Shown: positions 45,275 through 57,200, counted from the first letter of the stretch. The stretch is 64,000 nt of DNA from Aspidiotus rigidus (GCA_035079385.1 JAVHKY010000003.1:26303501-26367500); one strand, 5' to 3'. Notes: generated by a model from the letters alone, not told the origin. A program made the numbers and translations.

Positions 45275-45545
45275 TGAGATGCTCTTTTCACACCCTGCTA
45301 GTAGCACCTCCTTATTACCAAAGATACTCTACAGTATCGCTGAATTTTTCAAAGATGATAAAAAATTGAGAAATTGACTTAAAATTCCAATTTCTCTTGA
45401 AGATTATGGATTTAAATAAACTGAATTTTTGTGCCGAGTCTCAATTCTCTACATTGATACTTGATTTTTCAACAATTTTCAGGAGAGCGGTGTATTGACA
45501 TACTGTACGTTGTCAGTATCTACTGTGCAACGCACTCTAGGGATA
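45275..45545 (+). repeat. Dispersed duplication, copy 1 (partner 47795-48050)
   Basis: Shares CTGCTAGTAGCAC, TGAATTTTTCAAAGAT, GCCGAGTCTC-type, CTCTACATTGATACTTGATT-like and CTGTA..ATC words in order with 47795-48050. Clearly related but diverged. Confidence 0.65.
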
Positions 45546-46017
45546 CATTGCGGAATTATCATGAAACCGTGTTCAGAATGAATAACAAAAAGCTCAAGTC
45601 AGCTTCATTCTGAAGTTATAATAAATTTTCTAATAGATCTACAAAATAGGTTATATGCGAGCAACGGGAACAGGAGCGTTTCCCCGCTGTTTGCATAAAT
45701 GCGTCACCATTTTGTGTGAGGCAATCGGGAACACTTATAATGGATGGAAGCCCCTGAATATTTCTTTAGGAGAGATGAAGAAAAAAATTTGTTGCCAGAA
45801 GATGTTTGAAAGTGGACTCAAATTACTCGGTTAACGGTAATAACGGTTATAATAATGTTTTGGTCTAAAACCCTATTAATTAGAGATAATTTTAACATCC
45901 ATAACTATTATTCTTATAATTTTCCTCAAAAATTTTCATTCAATGAGTTATTGGGAAAATAATAATTTGAATCCAAGAGTTCTTAGATGGAACTGATAAG
46001 GAAAGCCACCCAGTAAA
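45546..46017. other. Non-coding DNA
   Basis: No feature recognised. Confidence 0.4.
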
Positions 46018-46162
46018 AGGAGGAGCGTCTGTCGACAGGAAGTTTTGCGTTTGGATCCATCCACGGCGTGATCCATCACTGGTAAACGTGACTCGCGTGT
46101 GGTAACGCGTCGGTTTAATGCCATGCTCGGAGTAAGAGGCCAGTAAGAGTGATGCCGCGGGA
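46018..46162 (+). repeat. Inverted-repeat arm, left (partner 47477-47562)
   Basis: GGAGCGTCTGT, TTTTGCGTTTGGATCCATC, GGTAAACGTGACTCGCGTG and GAGTGATGCCGCGGGA occur here in the order and orientation inverse to 47477-47562. The left arm carries an extra insertion (about 46103-46146). Confidence 0.75.
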
Positions 46163-46487
46163 TTTTGAAATATTTTCGTACTTCTTGGACTTGTAAAATT
46201 TTTCATTTTTGATTGTCTCCCACAGTTGAAAATATTTCAAAGTCCGACAATTGAAAATGAAAAATTTTACAAGTCCAAGAAGTATGAAAATATTTCCAAG
46301 TCCAACAACCAGTTGGAAATATTTTAAAGTCCCACAATTCGAAAATAATTTCAAGTCCAAGAGTTGAATTAAAATATCTCAAAGTCCAACAGTTGAAAAT
46401 ACTTCCAAATCCAAGAATTGAAAATGAAAAATCGTACAAGTCCACTTATGAAAATGAAAAATTTTACACGTTCAACAGTTGAAAATA

Positions 46488-46605
46488 TGTGACCTGCGAT
46501 GAGAAAAGGATGCTCATTGCCCACTGACAGGAACACCAGTTTTCTCTGATTAGATGTCCAATGCGCCAATGGGCAATGAGTATCCTTTTCTCATCGCAAG
46601 TCACA
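46488..46605. mobile_element. Foldback MITE, copy B
   Basis: Inverted arms TGTGACCTGCGATGAGAAAA and on through GGATGCTCATTGCCCA, about 40 bases with two mismatches, flanked by TA (46486-46487 and 46606-46607). Compared with copy A (21111-21248) it is in the opposite orientation and lacks one inner part of the palindrome. Confidence 0.75.
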
Positions 46606-46656
46606 TATTTCGAAGTCACACAATTTCAAAATAATTCGAAGTCCAACAGTTAAAAA

Positions 46657-46800
46657 TGGACCCTTTTTAGCCAAACCCAACCAAGCGACATGATAACAAT
46701 CTAAAGAAATGAAGAAATGTTCCTATTTTTATAAGCGGAGATTCTCCTTTTCCCAGATTGTTATCATATCGCTTGGTTGAGTTTGGCTGAAAAGGGTCCA
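46657..46800. mobile_element. Foldback MITE, 144 bp
   Basis: Inverted arms of about 46 bases beginning TGGACCCTTTT.AGCCAAAC and including CAACCAAGCGA.ATGATAAC, with four mismatches. Nested in the AAGTCCAAC array. Confidence 0.8.
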
Positions 46801-47080
46801 AATATTTCCAAGTCCCACTTATGAAAATGAAAAATTTTACGAGTCCAACAGTTGAAAATACGAGCTCCCACAATTTGAAAATAATTCCAAGTCCAACACT
46901 TGAAAATATTTTGAAGTCCAAGAATTGAAAATGAAAAATTTTACAAGTCCACTTGTGAAAATATTTCAAAGTTACACAATTTGAAAATAATTCCGAGTCC
47001 AACAGTTGAAAATATTTCCAAGTCCAGGAAGTGGAAATGAAAAATTTTACAAGTCCAAGAAGTACAAAAATATTTCTATG

Positions 47081-47476
47081 GACCATAATTTTTTTGTAAC
47101 CCCACCTTAACACAGTCTTATCCCAGTTTACCGTTTGTGTTCAAAACAAAAATTAACTCCATAAGAAATACACAGGACGTTTCGATCATTTGTTGATATT
47201 TGAAAACGAAAGATAAATAAAGAATTACAGATACATTTATGAATACTTCAGAACTTCCAGATTCTAAATATGAACTTTTCTTTTGATATTTTCTTCTTAC
47301 ATTTAAATAAGAATGTGTGATTGAAACGTTCTCATGCATTTCTTATGGGAATCGATAGTTTGTTTTGAACAAATACCGTAAACTGGGGTAAAAGGTGCTT
47401 CACAAATATGGGTGGGGTTGTTCATGTTTTCAGAACGTGCCGACGTCACGCCAACACGCATAATTTGGTCCATTAG
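47081..47476. other. Non-coding DNA
   Basis: Overlapping short minus-strand frames without recognisable domains. Confidence 0.4.
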
Positions 47477-47562
47477 TCCCGCGGCATCACTCGCATGCAC
47501 GAGAGTCACGTTTACAAGTGATGGATCCAAACGCAAACCTTTCTGTCATCAACAGACGCTCC
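47477..47562 (-). repeat. Inverted-repeat arm, right (partner 46018-46162)
   Basis: Inverse copy of the left arm; TCCCGCGGCATCACTC and AACAGACGCTCCT mark its limits. Confidence 0.75.
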
Positions 47563-47794
47563 TGTGTAAGGCGCTTTACCGCCAAACGAATGAAATACTC
47601 AAAATGGTAAAACTAGGAGTCGCCTTACTTTACCCAGAGAAATGATACCACATTCTCGACATTGCATTAGTCCTTACCACGGTATATTATAGAGGTATTG
47701 AAACTATGCAAAAATTGTGTCTCACAAAATCTGGTAGTGAACAAGGAATTCCGCTAGGTTTGCAGCAATCTTGGTCTCCGGTTAGCGTATCCTT

Positions 47795-48050
47795 CCTCAC
47801 CCCGCTAGTAGCACGGCTTTACCATAGGTACCCTAGTATTACTGAATTTTTCAAAGATTATAGAACATCGAGAAATGTACCTAGAAAAATGAATATTTTT
47901 GAATATTATAGAGTTCAATAAAATTTAATTTTTCGGCCAAGTCCGAGCTCTCTACGTTAATTCCTGATTTTTTTACAATGTTTTGAAAAGCAGTGAGTTG
48001 CCATAAGACTCTGTATACTATCAAAACCAGACTGATAACGCGCTCTACAA
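47795..48050 (+). repeat. Dispersed duplication, copy 2 (partner 45275-45545)
   Basis: Collinear, same orientation as copy 1, about 2.5 kb away. Confidence 0.65.
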
Positions 48051-48096
48051 ATACAAAACGAGTGTCAATACCTCTATAATGTACCATGGTCCTTAC

Positions 48097-48672
48097 CAAA
48101 GCCTCCTATAGTTAGAAGCCATTCGCATGAGGACACAAAGTAGGCGCCCTCTATGAAAACTGTGGTGGCCATTTTTGGAAGCTGCCTGAAAAAGGGATGT
48201 TACAGAAAATTGTTGAAATCTTCATTTTTTCTTCTTTTAGGTTATTCTATGAATGGAAATAATGAAAAAATGCTCTTACTACTTTTTTGTATTTTTCAAT
48301 ATTGACAAAGATACAGCCCGTTTTAGTTTCATGCAGGTTTATGGCAATTTTTGCCGAATCCCCTTTTCGGGCACGACTCTAGCGCACCTACAGTTGTGTC
48401 CTCATGCGAATGAACGTAGAAAGGCAACACCGCATTCGGCCCACGCATTTACATGTAAAACACCTCTCTCATGAAATAATCGAGTTGACCCTTATTTAAA
48501 GGAAATTTCACAAGCTACAACTTTTGTTCTTTTCAATTTTTTCAAAAACTTAATATTTTCTTAAGAAACAGACGCTCAAAGAGTTTCTCCCCATAAGAGC
48601 AATGTAAAAGTCGGCCCACGGTTGTGCAGTTGCCAATTTTACGTTCATGGCTTCTAACTATAGGAGGCTTTG
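48097..48672. mobile_element. Non-autonomous DNA transposon with perfect 26-bp TIRs
   Basis: Perfect 26-bp inverted ends start CAAAGCCTCCTATAGTTAGA and finish AGCCAT. TCCTTAC stands directly outside both ends (48090-48096 and 48673-48679). An internal inverted copy of the next bases of the left end, TTGTGTCCTCATGCGAA (48394-48410), pairs with TTCGCATGAGGACACAA at 48122-48138. No transposase is present; a 7-bp duplication does not point clearly to one superfamily (hAT and P normally give 8). Confidence 0.8.
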
Positions 48673-48679
48673 TCCTTAC

Positions 48680-51600
48680 TTACGTGTTTCAGAAGCTACA
48701 AGCTAGCGCAGCGCAGATCGATACTAGCGCACCCTGCTGACTGGCTCAAAGTCTGTGTGCTACCTGCTGGACTGCTGGGCTGAATGGGCTTCCATTTCTC
48801 AACCAGCTTCCGACTACTGCTTAATATTAAGAACTTGTGGAGTCGGTTCAGCGGCGTTGGATTGTACAAATGATAATTCGTGAGCTTTGAAATGTCTTAT
48901 GAAGTAGAGGAAACCCTTTAAAGAATGTGGAAGTATTACAATCGATCCTTCAACCAGAGTTATTTATTAGTCTTACCAAGTATCCAAATTATCGTATACC
49001 TTCAGGAATTTATGGATTTGTAGGTATAATTTTCCAATAATTCACCAAGTTTTGAATTCAAATACAGGTATTTTATGTTGTTCTCTTTAGGATTTAATTT
49101 CAAGTTCATGATGGTTTAATGTAGTCGACAACAAAATTTTACTTAGAATTGTATTAAGACTTGCGTCTTGTACTGTGTTACAGGATCTACATTATTGAAT
49201 AACGTACCTACATTTCACATCCACTCAGCAATATTTGTTCCAGTTCATTATCATTCTTGGGTTCCAGTTCCAATGTTCCATGAAGTACCCATCTGTGTAG
49301 GATCCAAACTGGGATCTCATTTTGACCTCTCATTAGTGAATCATCTCATCTGCTGAGCATGTAAGTTACCTATTAAAAAGACAGTTTACCTTATCGCGCT
49401 CTAAAAGCCGAAATGAATGAATTCGTAGGAAGTTGGTGAATTTATACAGCATCCTATTCCATTGTTGATTTAGGTAGCTCATTTATAAATTCGATTAAGG
49501 TTTCTAAAAACGTTTATAACTTCATTTCAGTTTTGAATATGTTCCGGTAATAACGCGTTTGTATCTCAGTATTACTATTGTATCAAGACGCACTGCTCGT
49601 TGCATCATTACCCCCATGTCTATGAAAACGATCAATCACAACAGGATCAACCACAGATGTATAAGTAAGTACAACCAGTGTCGAGTACGTTTTATATGTT
49701 GGCAAAATATAAGATTTCACTCATCAAAGAGTATTATTCAGCCAGTGAACCAATGACCGTACGTTTTCATAGATTATAGAACTCCAGAGTCAAAGTTTGA
49801 AGTAAACAATCTAGACTGAAATTTAATACGTTTAGAATATCAAAATTACTCTCCATGTTACATCTACAGCATGTATTTTCAAAGTTATTCCGCTACATTT
49901 TGATTATCATATTCATCTTCGATCGCGTACTACCCCAAATTCGCAGTACATATTTTTCATCATTGTCGTCACTTTCACAGGTTTCATCACGTCTGTCCAA
50001 TCGTCATCTTGAATCCTTCGCGTTGTATTGTGTCACCGTCTGATTTTGTGTAGCATTTACATGTGGATTGCTGGAAATTATTTGTAAAATCTGTCGTAAA
50101 TACTGCGCAAGACTTTCGGAGAAAGAGAAGTCAAAAACATTTAAATTGGTAAAAAACTTCGTAGGTACCTTTTTTTCACGCGTTCATCGTGACAGAAGCT
50201 ATTTCATCGGTATCTGTAGCGACGATGGAGCACCCTTTTTTGACGTTGAATTTGTTGAAATCATATTTACGACGAGACAGAGCTGAAAAAGACGGGCCGA
50301 ATGGATTAAATTTACTCCGTGTACATGGTGATATCGAAGTTACGTGCGATGGAATAATTAATGAGACGGCAAAAAGTTCCCGTTGGTTAGATTTTATTTC
50401 ATAAAAGGGGTAAAAAAAAAAATTAATTCGAGAATTAACTTATTTTATCAGAATTTTTTCCTCGTGCATTTCTCCTTCAGAAACTGTACGTTCACGTTTT
50501 TAAAAGATTATTAAACACCCTGGAAATTTTTTTAGCCTTCACCCCTGGTAAAAATAGTTACCAGTAGCGGATTAATGAAAATTTGAACGTCATCAAACAT
50601 TGGCAAAGCGAAGCCGACAAACGGACTGTAGGTAAAATTATGTAAAAAAATAGTGCATATCAGTCCATCTTCTAATATTCATATATCGGACTCAAGAACG
50701 AGGGTCCGAATATATCGGACCGTGTGTACAGAATCAACGAAAGCGATAACAGATCAAGTCAGTCTAAAATGCATGAAGATGGACGAAGAAAAAAAAACAT
50801 AGGAGATGAGCCTATCATCTCTGAAACTGATGCCAGAGATCTCAAAATCTTGGAACCGTGTTTGGTGTCAAATAAATTAGCGAATGGATCGTCGATCTCG
50901 ACATTCCGAACATCGTTAGCATTTTACTAATAAAAACGCGGAACCTAGTCACTCGAATCTATGAATACAATCTCACTACACAAATAATGTACATGTACAA
51001 TAATCCGCTTGTTCTCCCAATTTCTACCTGAGTTTTTCGATAAATAAATAATTACAAACGCGACATGTACAAAAAGGGGGAAGAAGAGATAGCGTGTTTC
51101 TATCTCATGCTTCTATACTACGTATCTTTTTCCGTCGAAATTCCCGGTGTTCAATTCTCGGATAGCCCTATTTCGAATGTCGCAATGTGGGTGTTTTAGA
51201 ATCATCATTCCAATATCACGATGACGTTATTGGCGTCGGATAATTTGCCGAACGCTTATCAGTGACGTGTTTATAACCTACATTCTCTAATCGTACAACC
51301 GAAAGAAAATTTGTAATATGAATTCCGCGTACGAGTGAGTACGTGAATAATTTCGCTGAATGAAGAAATAAAATTTACAGGTGTGTTCTATACAACGCCC
51401 GCACTATTGCTGATGCCTTGCGTTCCCAAATTTCCAAACCGTAAATCTTCTAGCTAGACGTGTAATTTTCCTGCAGAACCTCATTAAAATGGCATTGATA
51501 GCACTTCTTCTATTCGAAGGTTATACTTTCTTGGGAGTTCTTTCATTATAATTAAATTTTACTAGAGGGGCGAAGTGTCGATGGTATTTTTGTCGCAAGG

Positions 51601-54600
51601 TGTTGTTGTTTTTTTTTTTTTTGTCTTTCTTTTTTCAATGTAAGTACCTACATTATTTAGCAGAACGCCCAAATTGGAAGATGCAAAATGTTAGAATAAC
51701 AAATAGGATGTACGACTCACGATGACATTCCAGTGACATCAGAGTATTAGCATACATATTATTTATAAGTTGTGTGTGTTATTTTCATGAACCTGTTTTT
51801 CATACTTTGTATGCGGTGGATAGGTTGACAGCAAATGCGAGCGTTGAATCTAAATGTTTATAGGTAGTACTGTCTATCATTTAAATCTTGCAGAAAATAT
51901 ACAATCGAAAAGCATCATCTCAGGACTGGGGTGATGTACGAAGGAATTGAAAAGTTCATCCATCAAAATTATGTTCGTTGGAGTCTTCGCTGGTTTATCT
52001 ATACTAGGGGTGAATTTTAGAATTTTTCTACCCGGTAAGTTCACTATTGGATTTTTCTGTTGGATATCTTCTTCCAAAAAAAGACCGATAGTTTCATTCA
52101 ATGTCGTTTAAAAAACCATTAGTATTCAAAAACAAGAAGTACATTGGTAATTGAAGCTACACATTTAAATTCCACAGAACTTCTAGATTATGGATAGCGA
52201 TCTCTAGCTAATACATGAGGAACATCTTATTTTGAATATCTGTGTGAGATCAAATCGGTCCCTCGGTGTTCTTATGGAAATCAATATCATGATTGGCCCA
52301 ATAATCGTAATATCGGTAACAAATATGGGTACTTTGACTCACTATCGCTCACTGTTATCAAGACTGTGACGTCACCGAGGAATCGGTCTATTGAAATTTT
52401 ATGTCCAATGGAAAACAAGCAAAAAAAGAAAATAAAGCCCATGAGATACGACTATGAATCAGTAGGACAAAAAGCTTACTGCTAAAATGTGAGCCTCCTT
52501 CTGGTAAGATTAAGTAACTTGATTTACTGTTTACATATGTGCTTACTGAATCGTTCTTTTTTTTTTTCGTTTTTACGCTGCTTTTTCTATTATATTTTTA
52601 GCTAGGACAGCTTAAACGTTTGTTTTGTATCCGATTGTTCTTTGTAGAACTACAAAAGATGATTCAACAAAGTCATCCGGGAGCTTAATATCAGACTATA
52701 GGATATGTCTTTCTCTAATGTTTGCTGAAAGCTCAGCAACTTGTCTATCACGCATATTGCTTCTTCTAACTTTTCAAAAATTTACCACTTTGGGTAGGTA
52801 GTAGCTAATATTTTCCGTCCATTAGCTTCCTTTGTACGGTAGAATCTTGCATATAAGATTTATGGAAAAGGATTCTTTACCTAAATAATTTAGCTGGTAT
52901 AAATTCCTCTTCTCTTGACACCTATAGAACAGATACGCTTATGATAATTATGAACTGACACGATTTCAAATCAACCTTTAGTTTCTGGAAAATAATGAAC
53001 TGTCAGGAAGGTTACATTGCAAAAGCAGGGTCCACGTGAACGACCACCCACTGCATCAAAGTCGAGTCGAGGTGTCGAAAATTACAAAATTATCTTCTCA
53101 TTACGGCGAATTCGTCCCATTGGCTGTGGTATTTCTAAGATGATATAAAATATTGCGGTATTTCATGGAGATATATGAAATTCTTCCAAATTTTGTACTC
53201 GAGTCAGAAGTATACTAATTTAGGTTTTCGCCTGCATATGGTATACAATCTGCGCGCAGTAACATACCTTATCATATTTCTCAATTTTCGAAACATTTTA
53301 CATTAGTTTTTTTTATGTCCTGACATTCCTTCATCATATTGCTGCATATGTTATAGCTAGTTTGGTTATCGCACTCATCTCATTTTATATTCCGTCCGTT
53401 TATTGTGCTCTACAAGTCTTCATCAAATTGTTTTATTACAGAATGTCTTCGTAATAAGACATAAAATGCTCTTTAATTGGAACAAAATATTAGTTGCATT
53501 TAGTATCTAGAGGCTGTTTCTTTTTCTCTTTCGTCGTGTTCGCTCATCAATGCCAGTTTAAGGTATGGGGTATAATATTACATTAGACTGCCCGCTGCAA
53601 GGGCGACATTTTAACGAGTTTCAAAAACTCCGTCTATGTGTAGTATGACCAAGGTTGGATTAATGTGGAAGAAAAATAAGGTTTGAAAATTTATAATACA
53701 TATTCTGAGCCTTCGGTGTATTTTCGAGATTTAAAAAATTACAAATTATCATCAACAGTAATTCTGTGCTTCATCAATCTTTTCCTGAAGTATCAAAAAA
53801 GTTTCAAACAACAAAATTAAGAGAGAGAGCCGCAGAAGAGCAAGGATTGATAAAAAGGAAGTCGCACTTAGAAAGAATTACTCGCAAATGAGTTTTGGTG
53901 AGAAGTTTTTTTAATGGGTTACGAAGCTTAAAATACGAGAAATTATTCACCGCGATCCTGGAAGTTCAAAATCTATAATTTTTTGAGGAATTTTCTTCTG
54001 TAGAACAAGTTTTTGGTTTGAAAGTCGAGTGATCTCTTTGAAGTTTCGTTCGGACTTCGATGACGTCTAACGTAATTTGTGTCATTCTGCCCAGCGCAAC
54101 GAGAGTACATCATAAAGATATCTGTCGTACTTTTGTTTTTGCGTGATTATTGTATTTTTGATGCTCTTGCCACTCGCACTCCCTATATCATAATGTCGAG
54201 TTATAGGAACCCTAATATAAATGTTTTTTATCTCGACTGACTCTGTTCCAGGCTTCTTTATTTTTCTTGTGTTTATAACAACGTTCTTACCATCTGCACT
54301 TAAAGTAGAAGGATCTGTGATTTTTTTCTCAAATCTATTCGCGGATAAAGGTCCCGCTAGGAGCGCTACTTGTTCTGCGAAAAAAGTGATCATGGTGTTT
54401 TCTACCATAACACAGCATACTAATAAAATCATTCCGTTTCAAATATTTTTCATGAAAAATGCAGGGAACAAAACTTGTTGCCCTATTTTTTGGATAACTT
54501 TTTTTACTTCATCACTTTTTTTACAAGATTCCTTAAATTGCCGCTATGGTAAATCTAGAGGGCGCCTCTTTTGCTTTTATTCACGAATATAGCGCATTAT

Positions 54601-54693
54601 TATTATGATTACTTGTAAATGTTATCTCTAAGAATATCAGTGCAAAATTCAAGACTTATTAAAGAAACGTTCTCCTCATAAGTACGAGTCGAC
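48680..54693. other. Non-coding DNA, no gene recognised
   Basis: Six kilobases of unique-looking AT-rich sequence. Short frames (for example 49168-49356, 50068-50286 and, on the minus strand, 54082-54432) have no recognisable domain. The last is 116 codons of plausible composition near a viral-type relic, but I cannot tie it to a family. A T run lies at about 51607-51621. Confidence 0.4.
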
Positions 54694-55180
54694 ATTATAT
54701 TATTATCAAAAGGTTTACACACTCGTAACATAAAATTTCTGTCAATAGTGGACGTTTCATAAAATTTTGAATGAGGTGAAATTTAAAAACGCAAATGGCG
54801 AAAGAATGAAAATTTAAAAACAAAAAAAACGAAAAATGGTTGAAATATAAAACGAAAAAATAAGTATAAAATTTTATAAAATAAAAAATTTCAAACAGAA
54901 ATAGTCAAAAATTCACAAAGTTAGTAATTATCCACACATGACACAGAGAGCGACCGGTTTCGAACTGGGTGCAGCACATCATTGCTCTCTGAAAATTTTC
55001 ATTTTATAAAATTTTATATATATTTTTTCGTTTTAAGTTTCAACCATTTTTTCGTTTTTAAATTTTCACCTGTTCGTCTTTTTCGTTTTTAAATTTCTCC
55101 TCATTCAAAATTTTGTAAAACCTTTACTATTGACAGAAATTCTATGTCACGAGTGTGTAAATCTTTTGATAATATAATAT
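54694..55180. mobile_element. Long inverted-repeat element, arms about 190 bp
   Basis: Left arm 54694-54888 and right arm about 54996-55180 are inverse copies: TATTATCAAAAG.TTTACACA, CTCGT.ACATA.AATTTCTGT, AATTTTGAATGAGG.GAAATT and ATGGTTGAAA.TAAAACGAA recur in both. Each arm itself contains repeated AAATTTAAAAACGA words. The roughly 105-base spacer carries GAGAGCGACCGGTTTCGAAC. It is a foldback-type or MITE element; the target duplication is unclear. Confidence 0.8.
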
Positions 55181-55414
55181 CCAAGACCTAAGTAATTTAA
55201 TTTTTCAACAGCTCAAAAGTTATCTCCTACAAATCCTGAATACAATCCAGAAACCTGTGGCTATCCTTTGTCTCCATCATAATATGCGTAATATTTTCTT
55301 ACAGTACTTACAACTCCAGGATCTTCAATTTCATCCATAATAACTCTTTTTTTTAAATTTTATTTCTATTTTTGAAAATAAAATGATGGTTCGAAATTAT
55401 TAATAAATAATAAG

Positions 55415-55980
55415 CAAAGCCCGGATTCCTCAGCATTTGTCGAATCATTTTGCTAAGGGCGGGAAGCGTAAAAATCAGGTAGAAGTTCATTTTAGGGGTA
55501 ATGGGGCCTGTAAAACAAATTTTATTTTGCCGAAAAAAGTCGAAACTGGAATAGATACCGAAAACGAGGTTTAAGCCGAACAAAGCGGAAAATTAATATT
55601 TCGTTGGATATCGTCCAAAATTAAATTATAAAATTTTGGACAAAATTAGGTAGCTGAATTTTAAGATTGGCGAATTTTGCTTAAAATTCAGCAATTGTAG
55701 TGAAAATTGGACCTTTTTTTCTGAAAATATTATTTTTAGTCCAAAGTTGAAAAAAATTGAAAATTTTGATTAAAAGATTGCTAAGACTTTTTATTTATGA
55801 GTTTAATCCCTAAAATTCGTTCATCTTGTTCAAAATCACATAATTTTGGTTGTAATTTGAATAATTCTAAGCGTGAATTTGTAAAAACACTAAAAGCGAA
55901 TATTTATTTCATTCTTTTTTTTTTTTAATGCCGAATAATGCCAAAAATGTAACATTAAGTGCTGAAAAAACCGGGCTCTG
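55415..55980. mobile_element. hAT-type MITE with GCCGAA/TTCGGC words
   Basis: Left end CAAAGCCCGGATTCCTCAGC and inverse of the right end CAGAGCCCGGTTTTTTCAGC match in 17 of 20 positions. Flanking 8-mers ATAATAAG (55407-55414) and TCAATAAG (55981-55988) agree in 6 of 8. Non-coding interior. Confidence 0.7.
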
Positions 55981-55988
55981 TCAATAAG

Positions 55989-56235
55989 TATGATATTTTT
56001 CTTTTTTTCATCTGTACCACTCCCTGGTTTATATTCCCCAGAAATGTTATATTGAATTTTATTGGGCGTCACTCTTGAATATAATTTTTTGATTTTCTTG
56101 ATTGAAATATTGTTTATTTGTGATCGGTTGAAAATTTTTTATCTTCAAGCCTTTGTATATCATCTTTAAATTTTGAAAAAACTTTTTTAATCTTTATATT
56201 TCATTATAGAGTCATCAAAAGATAATTTCAAATAA
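55989..56235. other. Non-coding AT-rich DNA
   Basis: No feature recognised. Confidence 0.4.
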
Positions 56236-56852
56236 ATGAATAAATTACCGTTTAAAATAAAAGAACATAGACTTCAATTTGATAGGAAAAATACAAAAGT
56301 AGCGTCATTCTTTTCATTACCATTGAGATGCATGATTGTGGCAGCATCAGGCTGTGGAAAGACCTTTACTATATAATTTAATAATTAAATCTTGGCATAT
56401 CCCTTTTTTAAATTTATATTTTTCACCATCCATGGAGCAAATTACATAATTATTTTGAATCGAAAAGGAGCTTTCTGTTTTAGAAGGTCAAGAAACTGCA
56501 AACATATAATACCAGTTGAAAGTAAAAATGATAGGTAGTTTAGTTGTGTTTGATGACTTGTAAATATTAGGGATCAAAATATATAATAATGGATTATTTT
56601 GCTAGGGGTCGTCATAAAAAAATTTCATGTGTATAATATTTATCTCAAAATTATATTGAATTGATAAACAACTCATAGAACGTAATGCCAATTCCTTATG
56701 TGTTCTTGCACAACAGCCTTCCTACATAAGATATATCTATTATGAGTTTGTAGGCTCAGATTTCATATAATTATAATGAGTTTAAGAAAATGTGTGAAAA
56801 TTGTTGAAGACAGTCGCAGTCTTATGGATTTTTATTTATAAATAAAACAAAA
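56236..56852 (+). pseudogene. Relic of a Maverick/Polinton-type DNA-packaging ATPase
   Basis: Starting at ATG 56236, about 45 codons are open and include the Walker A motif GCGKT (56350-56364) preceded by hydrophobic MIVAAS. After that the reading frame changes repeatedly. A Walker B-like VVFDD lies near 56543-56557, a GRHKK motif at 56604-56618 followed by a hydrophobic strand, and C-terminal FKKMC and YGFLF blocks at about 56779-56830. This order (Walker A, Walker B, GRH, C-terminal aromatic strand) is that of the FtsK/HerA-like ATPase of Mavericks and related viruses. Numerous stops and frameshifts make it non-functional. Assignment is by motif order only; no capsid, integrase or polymerase gene was recognised nearby. 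Confidence 0.6.
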
Positions 56853-56913
56853 AACATTATATTAGTTAGACGGCTTGGCCTCCCCCATAAAACAAATTTA
56901 CTATACTTAATAA

Positions 56914-57000
56914 ATGTCATTTATAAAAATTGCTGATGAAGATGGTGAATTAAAGCTAGCATTTGAGGGAAAATATGAATTGAATCCAGACCATATTTAA
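56914..57000 (+). CDS. Small open frame, 28 residues, next to the ATPase relic
   Basis: ATG 56914 to TAA 57000, starting MSFIKIADEDGELKLAFEGK. It is acidic and has coding-like composition, unlike the surrounding AT-rich DNA. It follows the ATPase relic by about 60 bases on the same strand. It may be a fragment of another gene of the same element or chance. I do not recognise it. Confidence 0.25.
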   Translation: MSFIKIADEDGELKLAFEGKYELNPDHI

Positions 57001-57034
57001 AAACTTGGCATTACAAAATTATTATTTTACTTGT

Positions 57035-57200
57035 ACACCAGTTTTGTATTAGGCTTATACTAGGCCTAGACCTCCATTAGTTTTATGTAGTAAAGTACTT
57101 GTATATTATATTAGGCTACGTCTACTCCTCTTTTATGCATTATACTAATTTTTTAATAATAGGCTTTCACTAGATTTAAGATCTCTTTATACTAGGTTGA
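57035..57200 (+). repeat. Degenerate TATACTAGGCCTAG-type repeat
   Basis: TTAGGCTTATACTAGGCCTA, GACCTCCATTAG and later TATACTAGGTTGATTG resemble the component at 36925-37130. Confidence 0.6.

Larger units (their letters stand above)
46163..47080. repeat. Degenerate AAGTCCAAC minisatellite, roughly 25-35-bp units
   Basis: Repeats of GAAAATATTTC(C/A)AAGTCC, AACAGTT and GAAAATGAAAAATTTTAC, interrupted by two foldback elements. Several minus-strand open frames with KFFIF/KYFQL repeats are by-products of the array. It could be a derivative of the 45-bp satellite (both contain TTTCCAAGTCC), but units are too diverged to say. Confidence 0.75.

Noticed and set aside
46115..47113. Minus-strand frames with KFFIF/KYFQL repeats
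   Set aside because: Translation of the degenerate AAGTCCAAC array interrupted by foldbacks.
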